42,673 nt of DNA from Candidatus Cloacimonadota bacterium (lineage in GTDB: Bacteria; Cloacimonadota; Cloacimonadia; Cloacimonadales; TCS61), in assembly GCA_021735645.1 (NCBI GenBank), contig JAIPGP010000023.1:1-42673 (forward strand). Reading direction: 5' to 3'. A model generated the notes under the pieces. The model had not been told where the DNA came from and did not search any database. It saw only the letters and a program-made list of their open reading frames with translations. Below are positions 8,216 through 17,848 of the stretch, piece by piece (the first letter of the stretch is position 1; each line of letters begins with the position of its first letter). Made by a program: the position numbers and the translations under genes.

Positions 8216-9445
8216 GTGAATAAACCAAAGGTAGGAATTTTAACATCAGGAGGGCTGGCACCTTGCTTGTCATCTGCTGTAGGACGCCTGATCAGACAAT
8301 ATATCAAACTGGTTCCTGATATAGAAATCCTGGGATATAAATATGGTTATAGGGGTTTACTGACAAATGAGAAACTGGAACTGAGTAAATCGTTACCTCA
8401 TGTTGCTGAGATGCTTTATGGTTTTGGTGGCAGTTTATTAGGTAATAGCAGAGTTAAACTATCTAACGTAAAAGATTGCCTTAAGAAAGGTTACATAAAA
8501 CCAGGAGAGAATCCACTTGAAGTTGCTGCTTTGCGGTTAAAAGAAGATGGCATAACGATTTTGCATACGATAGGCGGAGATGATACGAATACTGCTGCTG
8601 CTGAACTGGCTGCTTATCTTGAACAAAATGACTATGAACTCACAGTAGTGGGAATCCCTAAAACTGTAGATAATGACGTCTTCCCCATCGCCCAGACTTT
8701 GGGTGCCTGGACTGCTGCTGAACAATCCGCTAATTTCTTTGCCAACATTGCCAATGAGAATACTACCAGCAGCCGCCACTTGATCATTCACGAAGTGATG
8801 GGCAGGCATTGCGGCTGGTTAACTGCATATTCAGCATTTCTCTACCGTCAGAAACTTGATCAGAGAACTTTTTTCCCTTTGATCACTAACCTCTCCAGGC
8901 AACGCTGGGATATTCATGCTATTTATATTCCAGAACTGCTGATTGATTTCGGTGACGAAGTTAAAAGACTGAAAGAAGTGATGGATGAGCATGATTGCGT
9001 AAATATATTTCTGGCAGAAGGAGCAGGAGAAGAAACTATTGTCACAGAACTGGAATCCATGGGACAGGAAGTGCCTCGCGATGCCTTCCATCACGTGAGA
9101 TTAGATGAAATTAATCCTGGTCAATGGTTTGCCAAACGACTGAAAAATGAATTAGATGCAGATAAAGTGCTGGTACAAAAGAGTGGTTATTTTGCCAGAT
9201 CCGCAGCTCCGAATAAAGCAGACCTTGAGTTAATAATGAAGACAGCAGATCAAGCCGTAACATTTGGATTAAATGGGCAAAGTGGTGTAGTAGGCATTGA
9301 TGAAGCAGATGGAAGTATGCGCTGCATAGAATTCGGCAGAATTCGTGGTGGTAAACCTTTTGATATTACTCAGAAATGGTTTATAGATATGCTAAAAGAA
9401 ATTGGTCAGTATGATGAATCAATTTATCAGAAAAGTCCGTATTAG
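8216..9445 (+). CDS. pfp: Diphosphate-dependent phosphofructokinase (PPi-PFK)
   Basis: A 409-residue protein from GTG 8216, which has AGGAGG four bases upstream. The TTG at 8192 has none, and translation from the GTG gives the expected N-terminus NKPKVGILTSGGLAPCLSSA. GGDDT (120-124) and PKTVDND (148-154) carry both the Asp and the Lys that mark pyrophosphate-dependent enzymes, and GLAPCLSSAVG is typical of one PPi-PFK clade. The enzyme would run the fructose-6-phosphate/fructose-1,6-bisphosphate step reversibly, so it could serve glycolysis and gluconeogenesis. TTGACA at 8147-8152 in the 85-base gap may be part of its own promoter, but no good -10 is seen. Confidence 0.88.
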   Translation: MNKPKVGILTSGGLAPCLSSAVGRLIRQYIKLVPDIEILGYKYGYRGLLTNEKLELSKSLPHVAEMLYGFGGSLLGNSRVKLSNVKDCLKKGYIKPGENPLEVAALRLKEDGITILHTIGGDDTNTAAAELAAYLEQNDYELTVVGIPKTVDNDVFPIAQTLGAWTAAEQSANFFANIANENTTSSRHLIIHEVMGRHCGWLTAYSAFLYRQKLDQRTFFPLITNLSRQRWDIHAIYIPELLIDFGDEVKRLKEVMDEHDCVNIFLAEGAGEETIVTELESMGQEVPRDAFHHVRLDEINPGQWFAKRLKNELDADKVLVQKSGYFARSAAPNKADLELIMKTADQAVTFGLNGQSGVVGIDEADGSMRCIEFGRIRGGKPFDITQKWFIDMLKEIGQYDESIYQKSPY

Positions 9446-9511
9446 AAATGACTGGACAAATGAAAATAACTACAGATTATTGGATTTGTGAATAAATTAA
9501 TTGAGGTTAAT

Positions 9512-9799
9512 ATGAAAATCAGATTTCGAGACGTTTCATCAGGCATAGTTGAAGCCAGAGCAGTGTTAGAGATTCAGGAAGGTATTTTAATCAATGAGAT
9601 CACCATTTTGAGTCGTAATGGGCAGATTGAAGTGGAGTTACCTCAGAAAAGCTTTAAAGGTAAAGATGGTAAAATGCACTTTATGGACGTGATCACCTTT
9701 GAAAGTGATGATCGGAAAACACTTTGGCTGATGGAGATCAAAGAAGAATATAATAATTGGCGACAGACAAATAAAAAAGTTCTGGTTTATGAAAATTAG
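9512..9799 (+). CDS. SpoVG-like protein
   Basis: A small 95-residue protein from ATG 9512, preceded by GAGG five bases upstream. The GTG at 9488 lacks a site. The order of beta-strands and the phrases ARAVLEIQEGILINEITIL, then VELPQKSFKGKDGK and FMDVITF, resemble SpoVG (short fold, V-I-NGLFVAMPS-R---G-F-DI), a nucleic-acid-binding regulator found in spirochaetes and Firmicutes. The match is by eye and partial, so the call is tentative. It sits between pfp and hflX. Confidence 0.5.
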   Translation: MKIRFRDVSSGIVEARAVLEIQEGILINEITILSRNGQIEVELPQKSFKGKDGKMHFMDVITFESDDRKTLWLMEIKEEYNNWRQTNKKVLVYEN

Positions 9800-9828
9800 A
9801 AAAAACAATATCATTTGAGGAGAAAGAT

Positions 9829-11130
9829 ACGATAAAAATAGAAACTCCAGTCATACGTGTCTTCATTATTGGTCTCTGGTACAAGGAAGAAAATGAGGAA
9901 CAATTTAATAAATCAATTGAAGAGCTTTTTAAGCTGGCGAGAACCGCAGATGTTGCCGTGAAAGGAAAATTTATTCAGCACCTGAGCAAGCCAGTTACTA
10001 CAACCTATGTTGGCTCAGGCAAATTGGAGGAGATTGCGAAGTCAGCCCGTGAGAAACAGGTGCAAACCTTGATATTTAACGAGGAACTAACTCCTTCGCA
10101 GGCGAGGAATATTGCAAATCGAACCAGATGTAATGTGGTAGATAGAACGGAATTGATCCTGGATATCTTTGCTTCGCATGCCAGAACAAAACAGGCAAAA
10201 CTGCAAGTGGAACTGGCGCAACTGGAATATAGTTTTTCACGCTTAAAGAATCGCTGGAAACATCTTTCCCGCATACAAGGTGGCATTGGATTCAGAGGTC
10301 CTGGAGAAAAGCAGATAGAAATTGACCGGCGAGAAATAAAAACCAGAATAAATACCCTGCAGAAACGATTGCAGGAAATCCGTATTACAGCCGAAACGAA
10401 ACGCAGAAACAGGGAAAAAGCTCTTAATATTTCATTAGTTGGCTATACAAATGCCGGAAAATCTTCGATTTTCAACCTTATAGCCAAAGCAAATATCTAT
10501 ACTGCCGATAAACTCTTTGCCACTCTTGATGCTAAATCAAGCAGAGTAGTACTACCAGATAATCAGGAATTTGTCATCTCAGATACCATTGGCTTCATCA
10601 GTAATCTGCCACACCATCTGATAGAATCGTTTAATTCCACGCTGCTTGATGTACAAAAGGCTGATCTGCTATTACATGTAGTGGATGTCACAATTGGCAG
10701 AATTGGAGAAATGATTAATTCCGTAGAAGAAGTCCTGCTGGAGCTTGGGGCAGATAAAAAGAATATTCTGATAATATTTAATAAGACAGACCTGGTTCAA
10801 GGAAGTTCCTATGCTTTTTTAAAGAAGCGGTTAAAAGCAGAATATCCAGACAGTATTTTCTTATCAACCTATACAAGATCAGGATTTGATAACCTGCTTG
10901 AGCAAATAAAATACTTTATTTCCAGGCAATCTAATACCAGGCAACTGCTTATTCCCGAGAAACTTGCTTCTCTTTTGAATTATGTGCGGGACAACAGCAC
11001 AATTCACCAGGAATGCTACGATGAAAAAAATAAACAGCATAAACTTGACGTAAAAATCAGTGATACACTTTATAAGGATGTGGTTTTGCAGCTTGAACGT
11101 CATAAAATGCTGGAATACATTAATAGTTAA
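9829..11130 (+). CDS. hflX: Ribosome-associated GTPase HflX, probable non-standard start codon
   Basis: HflX splits or rescues stalled ribosomes under stress. The GTPase domain has G1 GYTNAGKSS, G3 DTIGF and G4 NKTD, and the upstream part has GFRGPGEKQIEIDRR, typical of the family. The first standard start, GTG 9958, would cut off about 40 residues. Upstream codons in the same frame encode VIRVFIIGLWYKEE and further residues that align with the family N-terminal strand. From the TGA at 9790 to 9958 there is no ATG, GTG or TTG in frame. GAGGAG at 9817-9822 points to ACG 9829 or ATA 9832 as start. The coordinates use ACG 9829 (433 residues). A one-base sequence error is the alternative. Confidence 0.85.
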   Translation, partial: TIKIETPVIRVFIIGLWYKEENEEQFNKSIEELFKLARTADVAVKGKFIQHLSKPVTTTYVGSGKLEEIAKSAREKQVQTLIFNEELTPSQARNIANRTRCNVVDRTELILDIFASHARTKQAKLQVELAQLEYSFSRLKNRWKHLSRIQGGIGFRGPGEKQIEIDRREIKTRINTLQKRLQEIRITAETKRRNREKALNISLVGYTNAGKSSIFNLIAKANIYTADKLFATLDAKSSRVVLPDNQEFVISDTIGFISNLPHHLIESFNSTLLDVQKADLLLHVVDVTIGRIGEMINSVEEVLLELGADKKNILIIFNKTDLVQGSSYAFLKKRLKAEYPDSIFLSTYTRSGFDNLLEQIKYFISRQSNTRQLLIPEKLASLLNYVRDNSTIHQECYDEKNKQHKLDVKISDTLYKDVVLQLERHKMLEYINS

Positions 11131-11162
11131 AAAAAAATATAAAAAAGAACAAGGAGGATATC

Positions 11163-12377
11163 ATGATCAAGAATCTTGAATCCATGCTATCGACGAACAT
11201 TCTGGGGATGAAGCGTTCTGCAATACGCGAACTGCTTAAACTCACTCAGCGTCCTGAGATTATTTCTTTTGCTGGTGGATTACCATCTCCAGACACATTT
11301 CCCATTGAGCAATTAAAAGAGATCACTATGCAGGTTTTGGATGAAGATGGAGCTCAGGCTCTGCAATATGGAGCCACTGAAGGAGATATAGCTCTTCGGG
11401 AAGAACTGGTGAAGCTCTATAAAAAACAGAAATTTGATATTGATACGAGCAATCTGGTGATCACTACTGCCAGCCAACAGGGTCTTTACCTGCTGGCTAA
11501 GGTCTTTATTAATCGTGGAGACATTGTTATTTGCGGATTACCTTCCTACCTGGGAGGTTTAAGTGCTTTCAATTCTTATGGTGCTGAAATGATTGGAATC
11601 AAATTTGACGAACATGGTATGCGCTCAGACTTGTTACGGAAAGTAGTAGAAGACCTGGCAGCAAAGAACAAAAAACCGAAATTCGTTTACATTATCCCTG
11701 ATTTCCAGAACCCCGCAGGCGTAACAATGCCTGATTTCAGAAGAAAAGAAATCATCGCTATAGCTCATGAATATGATTTATTGATCATAGAAGACAGTCC
11801 TTATAAAGAGCTGCGTTTTGAAGGAGAGCATCAGACATCTCTTTACGTTCTTGATGGACAGGGACAGGTGATCACGATGGGTACATTCTCCAAGATATTC
11901 GTGCCTGGTTTCAGGATTGGCTGGTTAATTGGACATCCAGACATATTAGATAAATTTGTAGTTGCCAAGCAGGCAACAGACTTGTGCACGCCTGCTTTTG
12001 TTCAAAAAATCTCTGCCAGATTCCTGGCAAAAGGGTATTTTGAAGAAAACCTGAAAAAGACTATTGCCATGTATAGTGACAAAAAAGACCTGATGATGAA
12101 ATGCTTTGCTGAAGAGATGCCCAAGGAAGTTACCTGGACAAACCCTGAAGGTGGACTATTCCTCTTTATGTATCTGCCAGAAAAAATGGATGCTGCGAAA
12201 CTTTTCCAGCGTGCTATCAAAAATAATGTTGCCTTTGTTACCGGAGATGTGTTCCATTGTGATGGTTCAGGAAAAAATACTTTAAGAATTAATTTCTCAT
12301 ATTCTTCCAAAGATCAGATTTGCGAAGGCGTGAAACGTCTGGCAAAAGCTATCCGCGAAGAAATGGCGGAAATGTAA
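11163..12377 (+). CDS. PLP-dependent class I aminotransferase (2-aminoadipate/LysN-like)
   Basis: A 404-residue fold type I aminotransferase. It has the N-terminal phrase SFAGGLPSPDTFP shared by LysN/MocR-like aminotransferases, the PDFQNPAG cofactor segment, EDSPYKELRF, and the Schiff-base lysine in GTFSKIFVPGFRIGW. Members act on 2-aminoadipate, leucine, aromatic or other amino acids, so the substrate is open. AAGGAGG precedes the ATG at ideal distance. It lies upstream of asd and lysC, which suggests amino-acid metabolism, but a hairpin separates them. Confidence 0.85.
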   Translation: MIKNLESMLSTNILGMKRSAIRELLKLTQRPEIISFAGGLPSPDTFPIEQLKEITMQVLDEDGAQALQYGATEGDIALREELVKLYKKQKFDIDTSNLVITTASQQGLYLLAKVFINRGDIVICGLPSYLGGLSAFNSYGAEMIGIKFDEHGMRSDLLRKVVEDLAAKNKKPKFVYIIPDFQNPAGVTMPDFRRKEIIAIAHEYDLLIIEDSPYKELRFEGEHQTSLYVLDGQGQVITMGTFSKIFVPGFRIGWLIGHPDILDKFVVAKQATDLCTPAFVQKISARFLAKGYFEENLKKTIAMYSDKKDLMMKCFAEEMPKEVTWTNPEGGLFLFMYLPEKMDAAKLFQRAIKNNVAFVTGDVFHCDGSGKNTLRINFSYSSKDQICEGVKRLAKAIREEMAEM

Positions 12378-12385
12378 TCAACCTG

Positions 12386-12411
12386 TTGGGGCAGTCTACA
12401 AACTGCCCCAA
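12386..12411 (+). terminator. Hairpin after the aminotransferase gene, possible weak terminator
   Basis: TTGGGGCAG (12386-12394) pairs perfectly with CTGCCCCAA (12403-12411) around an 8-base loop, and is followed by ATTTTAT. The stem is strong but the U-run is short. It ends only seven bases before the next start codon, so it may also limit translation of the downstream membrane protein. Confidence 0.55.
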
Positions 12412-12418
12412 ATTTTAT

Positions 12419-12808
12419 ATGATTATGAATTGGATAAAAGTTATATTTAACGGACTGCTTGCCTGGCTTGCTCCCTTTATTTTCAATACTCTGATATTTC
12501 CCGATCTACCTTTAAGTATTAAGTATCTCCTCTATTTGCTGGTTGCCTGTTTTGCATTTGTAGATTATGCTAATAATGTAATGAGTGGCTATTTGCACAA
12601 AAGGAATAAAATAACGGTAGCAGTAGGAATTGCCGTGGGGATTTCCTGGTTAGTGATCAGTTTTGTAATGTCCACCCTTTATTATGTTGTCTATAAAGAT
12701 ATGGATCTATTGGAATTCTCCGTCAATCTGGGCAGCATCTACCTGATGTATCCCATACTTGGCACTCTCTTAGGCATATGTGAAGAAAAAAGAGGTAGAA
12801 GGAGATAG
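12419..12808 (+). CDS. Small integral membrane protein, function unknown
   Basis: A 129-residue protein from ATG 12419 (ATG 12425 also possible) with about four hydrophobic segments, for example WLAPFIFNTLIF, YLLYLLVACFAFVDY, VGISWLVISFVMS and IYLMYPILGTLLGIC, and a basic C-terminus EEKRGRRR. I do not recognise the family. No ribosome binding site is visible because the hairpin at 12386-12411 occupies that position. It is followed three bases later by asd, so it probably belongs to that operon. Confidence 0.6.
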   Translation: MIMNWIKVIFNGLLAWLAPFIFNTLIFPDLPLSIKYLLYLLVACFAFVDYANNVMSGYLHKRNKITVAVGIAVGISWLVISFVMSTLYYVVYKDMDLLEFSVNLGSIYLMYPILGTLLGICEEKRGRRR

Positions 12809-12811
12809 CTG

Positions 12812-13831
12812 ATGTCTGCTCGCAAAATTAATCTGGCAATCCTGGGTGCCACTGGTGCTGTAGGCCGTGAAATGCTGCAGATAGTACATCAACTCAACCT
12901 GCCATATAATAATTTAGTTCTGCTGGCAAGTCCCCGTTCTGCTGGTTCATATCTGGAATACTCTGGAAAAAAGTTCCCGGTTGAAGAAGTATCCGGAGAT
13001 TCTTTTTCTGATCTAGATATCTGCCTTGCCAATGCCGGATCAGATGTCAGCAAAGTATGGGCACCGGTTGCTCGTGATAAAGGCGTGATATTTATTGATA
13101 ACAGTAGTGCTTTCCGCCTGGATGAAGATGTTCCACTCGTGGTTCCGGAAGTTAATGCTGACTCTCTGCGTGATCATCATCATATTATTGGCAATCCTAA
13201 TTGCTCTACCATTCAGCTTGTGCAGGTGCTTTCACCGCTTCATAAGGCATTTCAGCTTAAAAGAGTGATTGTAAATACCTATCAGGCAGTTTCCGGTGCC
13301 GGCAAAAAAGGTCTGCAGGAATTAGAAAATCAGTTAAAAGCTCAAGCAGCTGGTTTACCTCTGGTATCTTCTAAGTTTGCCCGTCAGATAGCAGGAAATG
13401 TTATCCCGCAAATAGACAATTTCCTGGCTAATGGCTATACTGGAGAAGAGATGAAGATCATGTTGGAAACAAAAAAAATCCTCGCTATTAATGATCTGGC
13501 TATATCAGCTACAGCAGCCAGAGTTCCAGTAGAATATGGTCATTCTGAATCTGTGCAAATACAATTCTCACAGTTAGTCTCTGCCCATGATGTAAGAAAT
13601 GTTTTAGCTGATATAGAACATTTGGAAATTATCGATAATCCGGAAACAAACCTCTACCCCACTGCCCTGGATATAATCGGTAATGATAATACTCTGGTAG
13701 GACGCATCAGGCAGGATATGCTGGGAAAGGACTGGATAAGTCTCTGGATAGTGTCCAATAATTTGCGTAAAGGTGCTGCTCTCAATGCTGTGCAAATTGC
13801 AGATTACATTATTAAAAATAACCTTCTATGA
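12812..13831 (+). CDS. asd: Aspartate-semialdehyde dehydrogenase
   Basis: A 339-residue NADP-dependent enzyme that reduces aspartyl phosphate to aspartate semialdehyde, feeding lysine/diaminopimelate, threonine and methionine synthesis. It has the Rossmann motif LGATGAVG near 11-18, the catalytic Cys131 in GNPNCSTIQ and the conserved ARVPVEYGHSE segment near 235. AAGGAGA precedes the ATG. It overlaps lysC by four bases (ATGA), so the two consecutive enzymes of the pathway are translationally coupled. Confidence 0.95.
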   Translation: MSARKINLAILGATGAVGREMLQIVHQLNLPYNNLVLLASPRSAGSYLEYSGKKFPVEEVSGDSFSDLDICLANAGSDVSKVWAPVARDKGVIFIDNSSAFRLDEDVPLVVPEVNADSLRDHHHIIGNPNCSTIQLVQVLSPLHKAFQLKRVIVNTYQAVSGAGKKGLQELENQLKAQAAGLPLVSSKFARQIAGNVIPQIDNFLANGYTGEEMKIMLETKKILAINDLAISATAARVPVEYGHSESVQIQFSQLVSAHDVRNVLADIEHLEIIDNPETNLYPTALDIIGNDNTLVGRIRQDMLGKDWISLWIVSNNLRKGAALNAVQIADYIIKNNLL

Positions 13832-15006
13832 AAATTATCGTACTTAAATTCGGGGGAAATTCCCTGCGAACTTCAGAGCTGCGAAGCAAAGTTACCGATA
13901 TAATTGCTGATCGCATTCAAGCCGGATATTCACCTGTTGTTGTAGTTTCTGCTTTAGGTAGAGCCGGAGAACCTTATGCCACTGACTCTCTTCTGGATAT
14001 TCTACCGGAATGCTCTACAGACAGACATCGTTCCCTGATATCTTCCTGTGGAGAGATCATCTCTGCCACTCTTCTGGCAGAGGAATTAAATTATAAGAAT
14101 TTTCGGGCGATTGCTCTCACAGGCTGGCAGGCGGGAATTCTTACCGAAGATGCTTTCGCTCAGTCAAAAGTTATAAATATTGATATTTCAGCAGTCATGG
14201 CAGAATTAAAAGAAAATCATATTCCGGTAATATGCGGATTCCAGGGTATCTCTGCTTCAGGAGAGATCACCACATTAGGTAGAGGAGGCAGTGATACTTC
14301 TGCTGCTCTCCTAGCACGTGCCTTGAACGCTTCTCAGCTGGAACTTTTTAAAGATGTTGATGGAATATTTACTGCTGACCCTTATAAAGTCAAAAACGCC
14401 CGTATTATCAGTGAACTGGATTATCAGGAAATTGCCGAGCTCTCCGGGAATGGTGCCCGGATCGTGCATAATCCTGCTATCAGGCAGTTAGCTGATCAGA
14501 AGATTCCTTTGCTGCTTGGTAAAACCTGGACTGGTAAGCACGGTACCTGCATTCAACCTTGCCAGCATAACAGACATATCACGGCTGTTACTTCAAAATC
14601 CGGGCTTGCCAGACTCACACTCAGAATTAAGCAAAATATGCAGCTAAGTGCAGTATTTACGGCTTTCGCTGAAGCTGTTATTAGTATTGATTTTATAACA
14701 GTTAATCATGATATGGTCTCCTTTGTGTTTAATGAAGACAAAACCGAACTGGCAAATTCTCTGCTTAAGAGACTTTTTATTTATGGAGAAATCCTGTCAG
14801 GTTTTTGCAAAATTACTGTGATTGGCTCGGGCATGACAGGTCAGCCAGGCGTAATGGCGAAATTGTGTACAAGCCTGGAAGCAGTTAATATCAAGATTCT
14901 TATGGCAACTGATTCATATTCAACTATCTCATGCTTGATCGGTCAAGCAGAAGAGGTGAAAGCACTTAATACTATTCATAATGCTTTTAATTTACAGGAG
15001 GGATAA
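13828..15006 (+). CDS. lysC: Aspartate kinase
   Basis: A 392-residue kinase that phosphorylates aspartate, the step before Asd. It has KFGGNSL at residues 7-13 (commonly KFGGTSV; the Thr-to-Asn change is a little unusual), [10 protein letters not shown] near 150, and [10 protein letters not shown] near 185. The C-terminal 130 residues form two ACT domains, including [16 protein letters not shown], which usually bind lysine or threonine as feedback inhibitors. The gene overlaps asd upstream and galE downstream (one base). Confidence 0.93.
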   Translation: MKIIVLKFGGNSLRTSELRSKVTDIIADRIQAGYSPVVVVSALGRAGEPYATDSLLDILPECSTDRHRSLISSCGEIISATLLAEELNYKNFRAIALTGWQAGILTEDAFAQSKVINIDISAVMAELKENHIPVICGFQGISASGEITTLGRGGSDTSAALLARALNASQLELFKDVDGIFTADPYKVKNARIISELDYQEIAELSGNGARIVHNPAIRQLADQKIPLLLGKTWTGKHGTCIQPCQHNRHITAVTSKSGLARLTLRIKQNMQLSAVFTAFAEAVISIDFITVNHDMVSFVFNEDKTELANSLLKRLFIYGEILSGFCKITVIGSGMTGQPGVMAKLCTSLEAVNIKILMATDSYSTISCLIGQAEEVKALNTIHNAFNLQEG

Positions 15007-16013
15007 TGAATGTTCTCATTACCGGTGGAGCCGGATATATTGGCAGTCACACTTCTCTGGAGTTTCTCCAGGCTGGCTACAACGTTACAGTTATTGATAA
15101 TCTCTGCAACAGCAAGCAGGAATCACTGATCAGAGTGCAGGAAATATGCGGTAAAGATATAACCTTTTATCAGAATGATCTGCTTGATAGCGCAGCTCTT
15201 GATAAAATTTTCAAACAAAATAGTTTCGATGCAGTCATCCATTTCGCCGGACTGAAAGCAGTAGGTGAATCAGTGGAAAAACCGCTCTTATACTACAATA
15301 ATAATCTCACAGGCACGCTAAACCTCTTAGAATGTATGCAACGGCATAATGTGAAAAAAATTGTCTTCTCCTCCTCTGCCACGGTATATGGAAATCCTCT
15401 AAAAGTGCCAATCACTGAAGAGTTGTCTACTCAGCCAACTAATCCTTATGGTAGAACAAAATTAATGATAGAAGATATACTCAAAGACCTGTATATCTCT
15501 GATCCTGATTGGGATATAGCTCTGCTGAGATATTTTAATCCCATTGGAGCCCATCATTCCGGCAAAATAGGCGAAGACCCTAATGGTATTCCCAATAATC
15601 TACTGCCTTATATTGCTCAGGTAGCTGTTGGTAAATTACCTCACCTGAATATTTTTGGCAATGATTATCCTACTATAGACGGCACTGGGGTCCGTGATTA
15701 TATTCACGTGGTTGACCTGGCAAAAGGTCATTTGAAAGCTCTTGAGAAACTGCTTACCAGCCCGGGAGTGGTTACTTACAATCTGGGAACTGGCAAGGGA
15801 TACAGTGTGATAGAAATTATTGAAGCTTTCCAGCAGGCTTCCGGTATTGAGATTCCCTATAAATTTACTCACCGCAGAGCTGGTGATGCTGCAGAAATAT
15901 ATGCTGATCCCACTCTGGCAAATACAGACCTGAAATGGACTGCTCAGAAGGACGTTCTCACTATGTGCAAAGATACCTGGAACTGGCAGTCTCATAATCC
16001 GCAAGGTTATTAA
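15006..16013 (+). CDS. galE: UDP-glucose 4-epimerase
   Basis: A 335-residue short-chain dehydrogenase-type epimerase that interconverts UDP-glucose and UDP-galactose. It has the NAD motif [10 protein letters not shown] at residues 6-15, the catalytic SSSATVYG and the YGRTK pair near 148-152, and the typical C-terminal [12 protein letters not shown]. Length fits GalE exactly. The start overlaps the lysC stop. GGAGG is placed within the end of lysC. Its link to the amino-acid genes is positional only. Confidence 0.93.
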   Translation: MNVLITGGAGYIGSHTSLEFLQAGYNVTVIDNLCNSKQESLIRVQEICGKDITFYQNDLLDSAALDKIFKQNSFDAVIHFAGLKAVGESVEKPLLYYNNNLTGTLNLLECMQRHNVKKIVFSSSATVYGNPLKVPITEELSTQPTNPYGRTKLMIEDILKDLYISDPDWDIALLRYFNPIGAHHSGKIGEDPNGIPNNLLPYIAQVAVGKLPHLNIFGNDYPTIDGTGVRDYIHVVDLAKGHLKALEKLLTSPGVVTYNLGTGKGYSVIEIIEAFQQASGIEIPYKFTHRRAGDAAEIYADPTLANTDLKWTAQKDVLTMCKDTWNWQSHNPQGY

Positions 16014-16025
16014 AAAAGAGGAATT

Positions 16026-17261
16026 ATGAAAAGAGATTATAATAAAATTTATGACCGCAAAAAAACTGATTGCTTCAAGTGGGACTTAAATAAGGAAATC
16101 TATGGCAAGGATGATATCATCTCTATGTGGGTAGCTGATATGGATTTACCTGCTGACCCTATAGTAGAGCAAAGTATTATTGACCGTGCCAGACATCCGA
16201 TCTATGGCTACACTTTCCGTAATGATGCTTATTTTCAGGCTTTTATGGACTGGCAATATACTCGCAATCACTGGAAAATTAACCGCAACTGGCTGCTAAA
16301 CAGCACCAGCGTTGTTGTTTCCATCAATATGATCATCAGAGCACTCACACAGCCCGGAGATAAAATCCTCATTTGTACCCCGGTTTACAGTCAGTTCTTC
16401 GTTACTATCACTGATACTGGCAGACAAATAGTGACATCGTCTCTGATCAATGATAATGATGAATATAAACTTGATTTCGCTGATATTGAATCAAAACTTG
16501 CTGCTGGGGTGAAATTGCTTGTATTCTGCTCTCCTCACAATCCCGTCGGTAGAGTCTGGGGAAAAAAAGAATTGGAAGAACTCGCCCGACTTTGCATTAA
16601 GTATGACACGATAATTGTTTCAGATGAAATTCATTCTGATCTGGTATATTCTGAGGTTTCTCATACTCCACTGGCTTCCCTCTCCCCCACTATTTCGGCA
16701 AATACTATTACCTGCATGTCTCCGGGTAAGACCTTCAATATTTCTGGTCTGAGCATCGGCTTTATTATCATTGAAAATGAAGAACTGCGTGAATTGATCA
16801 GGCAAAAATTTCTTTCTTATCATCTAATGGCTGCCAATATATTCGGTATCACCGCCTGTCATACTGCTTATTCCTCAAGTGCTCCCTGGCTGGATAACAC
16901 AATTTCCTATCTTCAGGCTAATCGGGATTTCCTTTGCAACTATATCTCCGAAAACATTCCTCAAATTAAATTGCACAAACCACAGGGTACTTATCTTGTC
17001 TGGCTGGATTTCAGTTATTTCCAGCTTTCACAGAAGCAACTGCAATGCTTTCTGGTACATCTTGCCGCCTTGGGACTTGATAATGGTACAAAATATGGCG
17101 AAGAGGGAGAAGGATTTATGAGATTGAATTTTGCCTGCTCACGTCAGCTCCTGCAAAAAGCTCTTGATCAATTAAATGAGGCAGTTAAAAAACTGATGCA
17201 GGTGGAAGGTAAATTGGAAAAACTCATCGATAACTATAAAGAAATCGAAGATTGCGACTGA
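16026..17261 (+). CDS. PatB/MalY-type PLP enzyme (cystathionine beta-lyase-like)
   Basis: A 411-residue fold type I PLP enzyme. WVADMDLPADP near the N-terminus, FCSPHNPVGRVW, the Asp of SDEIHSDLVY and the lysine of SPGKTFNISGL are the hallmarks of the MalY/PatB group, which cleave C-S bonds in cystathionine or cysteine and can act as aminotransferases. AAAGAGGA lies 5 bases before the ATG. The C-terminal 20 residues run longer than usual. It may handle sulfur amino acids made from the asd/lysC pathway, but that is inference. Confidence 0.85.
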   Translation: MKRDYNKIYDRKKTDCFKWDLNKEIYGKDDIISMWVADMDLPADPIVEQSIIDRARHPIYGYTFRNDAYFQAFMDWQYTRNHWKINRNWLLNSTSVVVSINMIIRALTQPGDKILICTPVYSQFFVTITDTGRQIVTSSLINDNDEYKLDFADIESKLAAGVKLLVFCSPHNPVGRVWGKKELEELARLCIKYDTIIVSDEIHSDLVYSEVSHTPLASLSPTISANTITCMSPGKTFNISGLSIGFIIIENEELRELIRQKFLSYHLMAANIFGITACHTAYSSSAPWLDNTISYLQANRDFLCNYISENIPQIKLHKPQGTYLVWLDFSYFQLSQKQLQCFLVHLAALGLDNGTKYGEEGEGFMRLNFACSRQLLQKALDQLNEAVKKLMQVEGKLEKLIDNYKEIEDCD

Positions 17262-17275
17262 GATTAGAGGTAATT

Positions 17276-17848
17276 ATGATTAAGGATTTAATCAGGCAAA
17301 ACAGAAGCTATAGACGCTTTGATAATGAACACACTATCACCCGAAAAGAACTGGAACAGCTCATCGAGCTTGCCAGAATCTCCGCTTCTGCTTCCAATAG
17401 ACAGGCTTTACGCTTTTACATCACTTATTCTGACCCTGATAATGATAAGGTGTTCTCCTGCCTGAAATGGGCAGGATACCTCTCGGAATGGCAGGGACCC
17501 GCTCCAGTAGAAAGACCTACAGCCTACATCGTTATCCTCAAACCAGCAGATTTATCTGCCTATATCGGACATGATACTGGCATCGCCTGCCAAAGCATTC
17601 TCCTGGGTGCTGTGGAAATGGGTTTAGGAGGCTGCATGTTTGGTTCAGTTGATAAACCTCAATTGCAGACGCTGCTCAATTTACCTGCTGAATATTCTAT
17701 CGAACTTGTGATTGCACTAGGTAAACCCACAGAAATTGTCCAGATTGATACTGTAAAAAATAATGACATCAAGTATTGGCGCGACTCTGACCGGACACAT
17801 CACGTACCCAAACGAAAACTACAGGAACTGATCATTAACTCTGAATAA
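17276..17848 (+). CDS. Nitroreductase-family flavoprotein
   Basis: A 190-residue FMN-dependent oxidoreductase of the nitroreductase superfamily. The N-terminal RQNRSYRRF binds the flavin phosphate, ASASNRQALRFY is the usual next segment, and GAVEMGLGGCMFGSVD with LVIALGKPTE closes the fold. ATG 17276 follows GAGG with proper spacing. The frame from 17252 overlaps the preceding gene and has no site. The physiological substrate is unknown. It ends the plus-strand metabolic block. Confidence 0.85.
   Translation: MIKDLIRQNRSYRRFDNEHTITRKELEQLIELARISASASNRQALRFYITYSDPDNDKVFSCLKWAGYLSEWQGPAPVERPTAYIVILKPADLSAYIGHDTGIACQSILLGAVEMGLGGCMFGSVDKPQLQTLLNLPAEYSIELVIALGKPTEIVQIDTVKNNDIKYWRDSDRTHHVPKRKLQELIINSE

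Noticed and set aside
12002-12310. Minus-strand ORF inside the aminotransferase gene
   Set aside because: Shadow of a well-conserved plus-strand gene, without a ribosome site.
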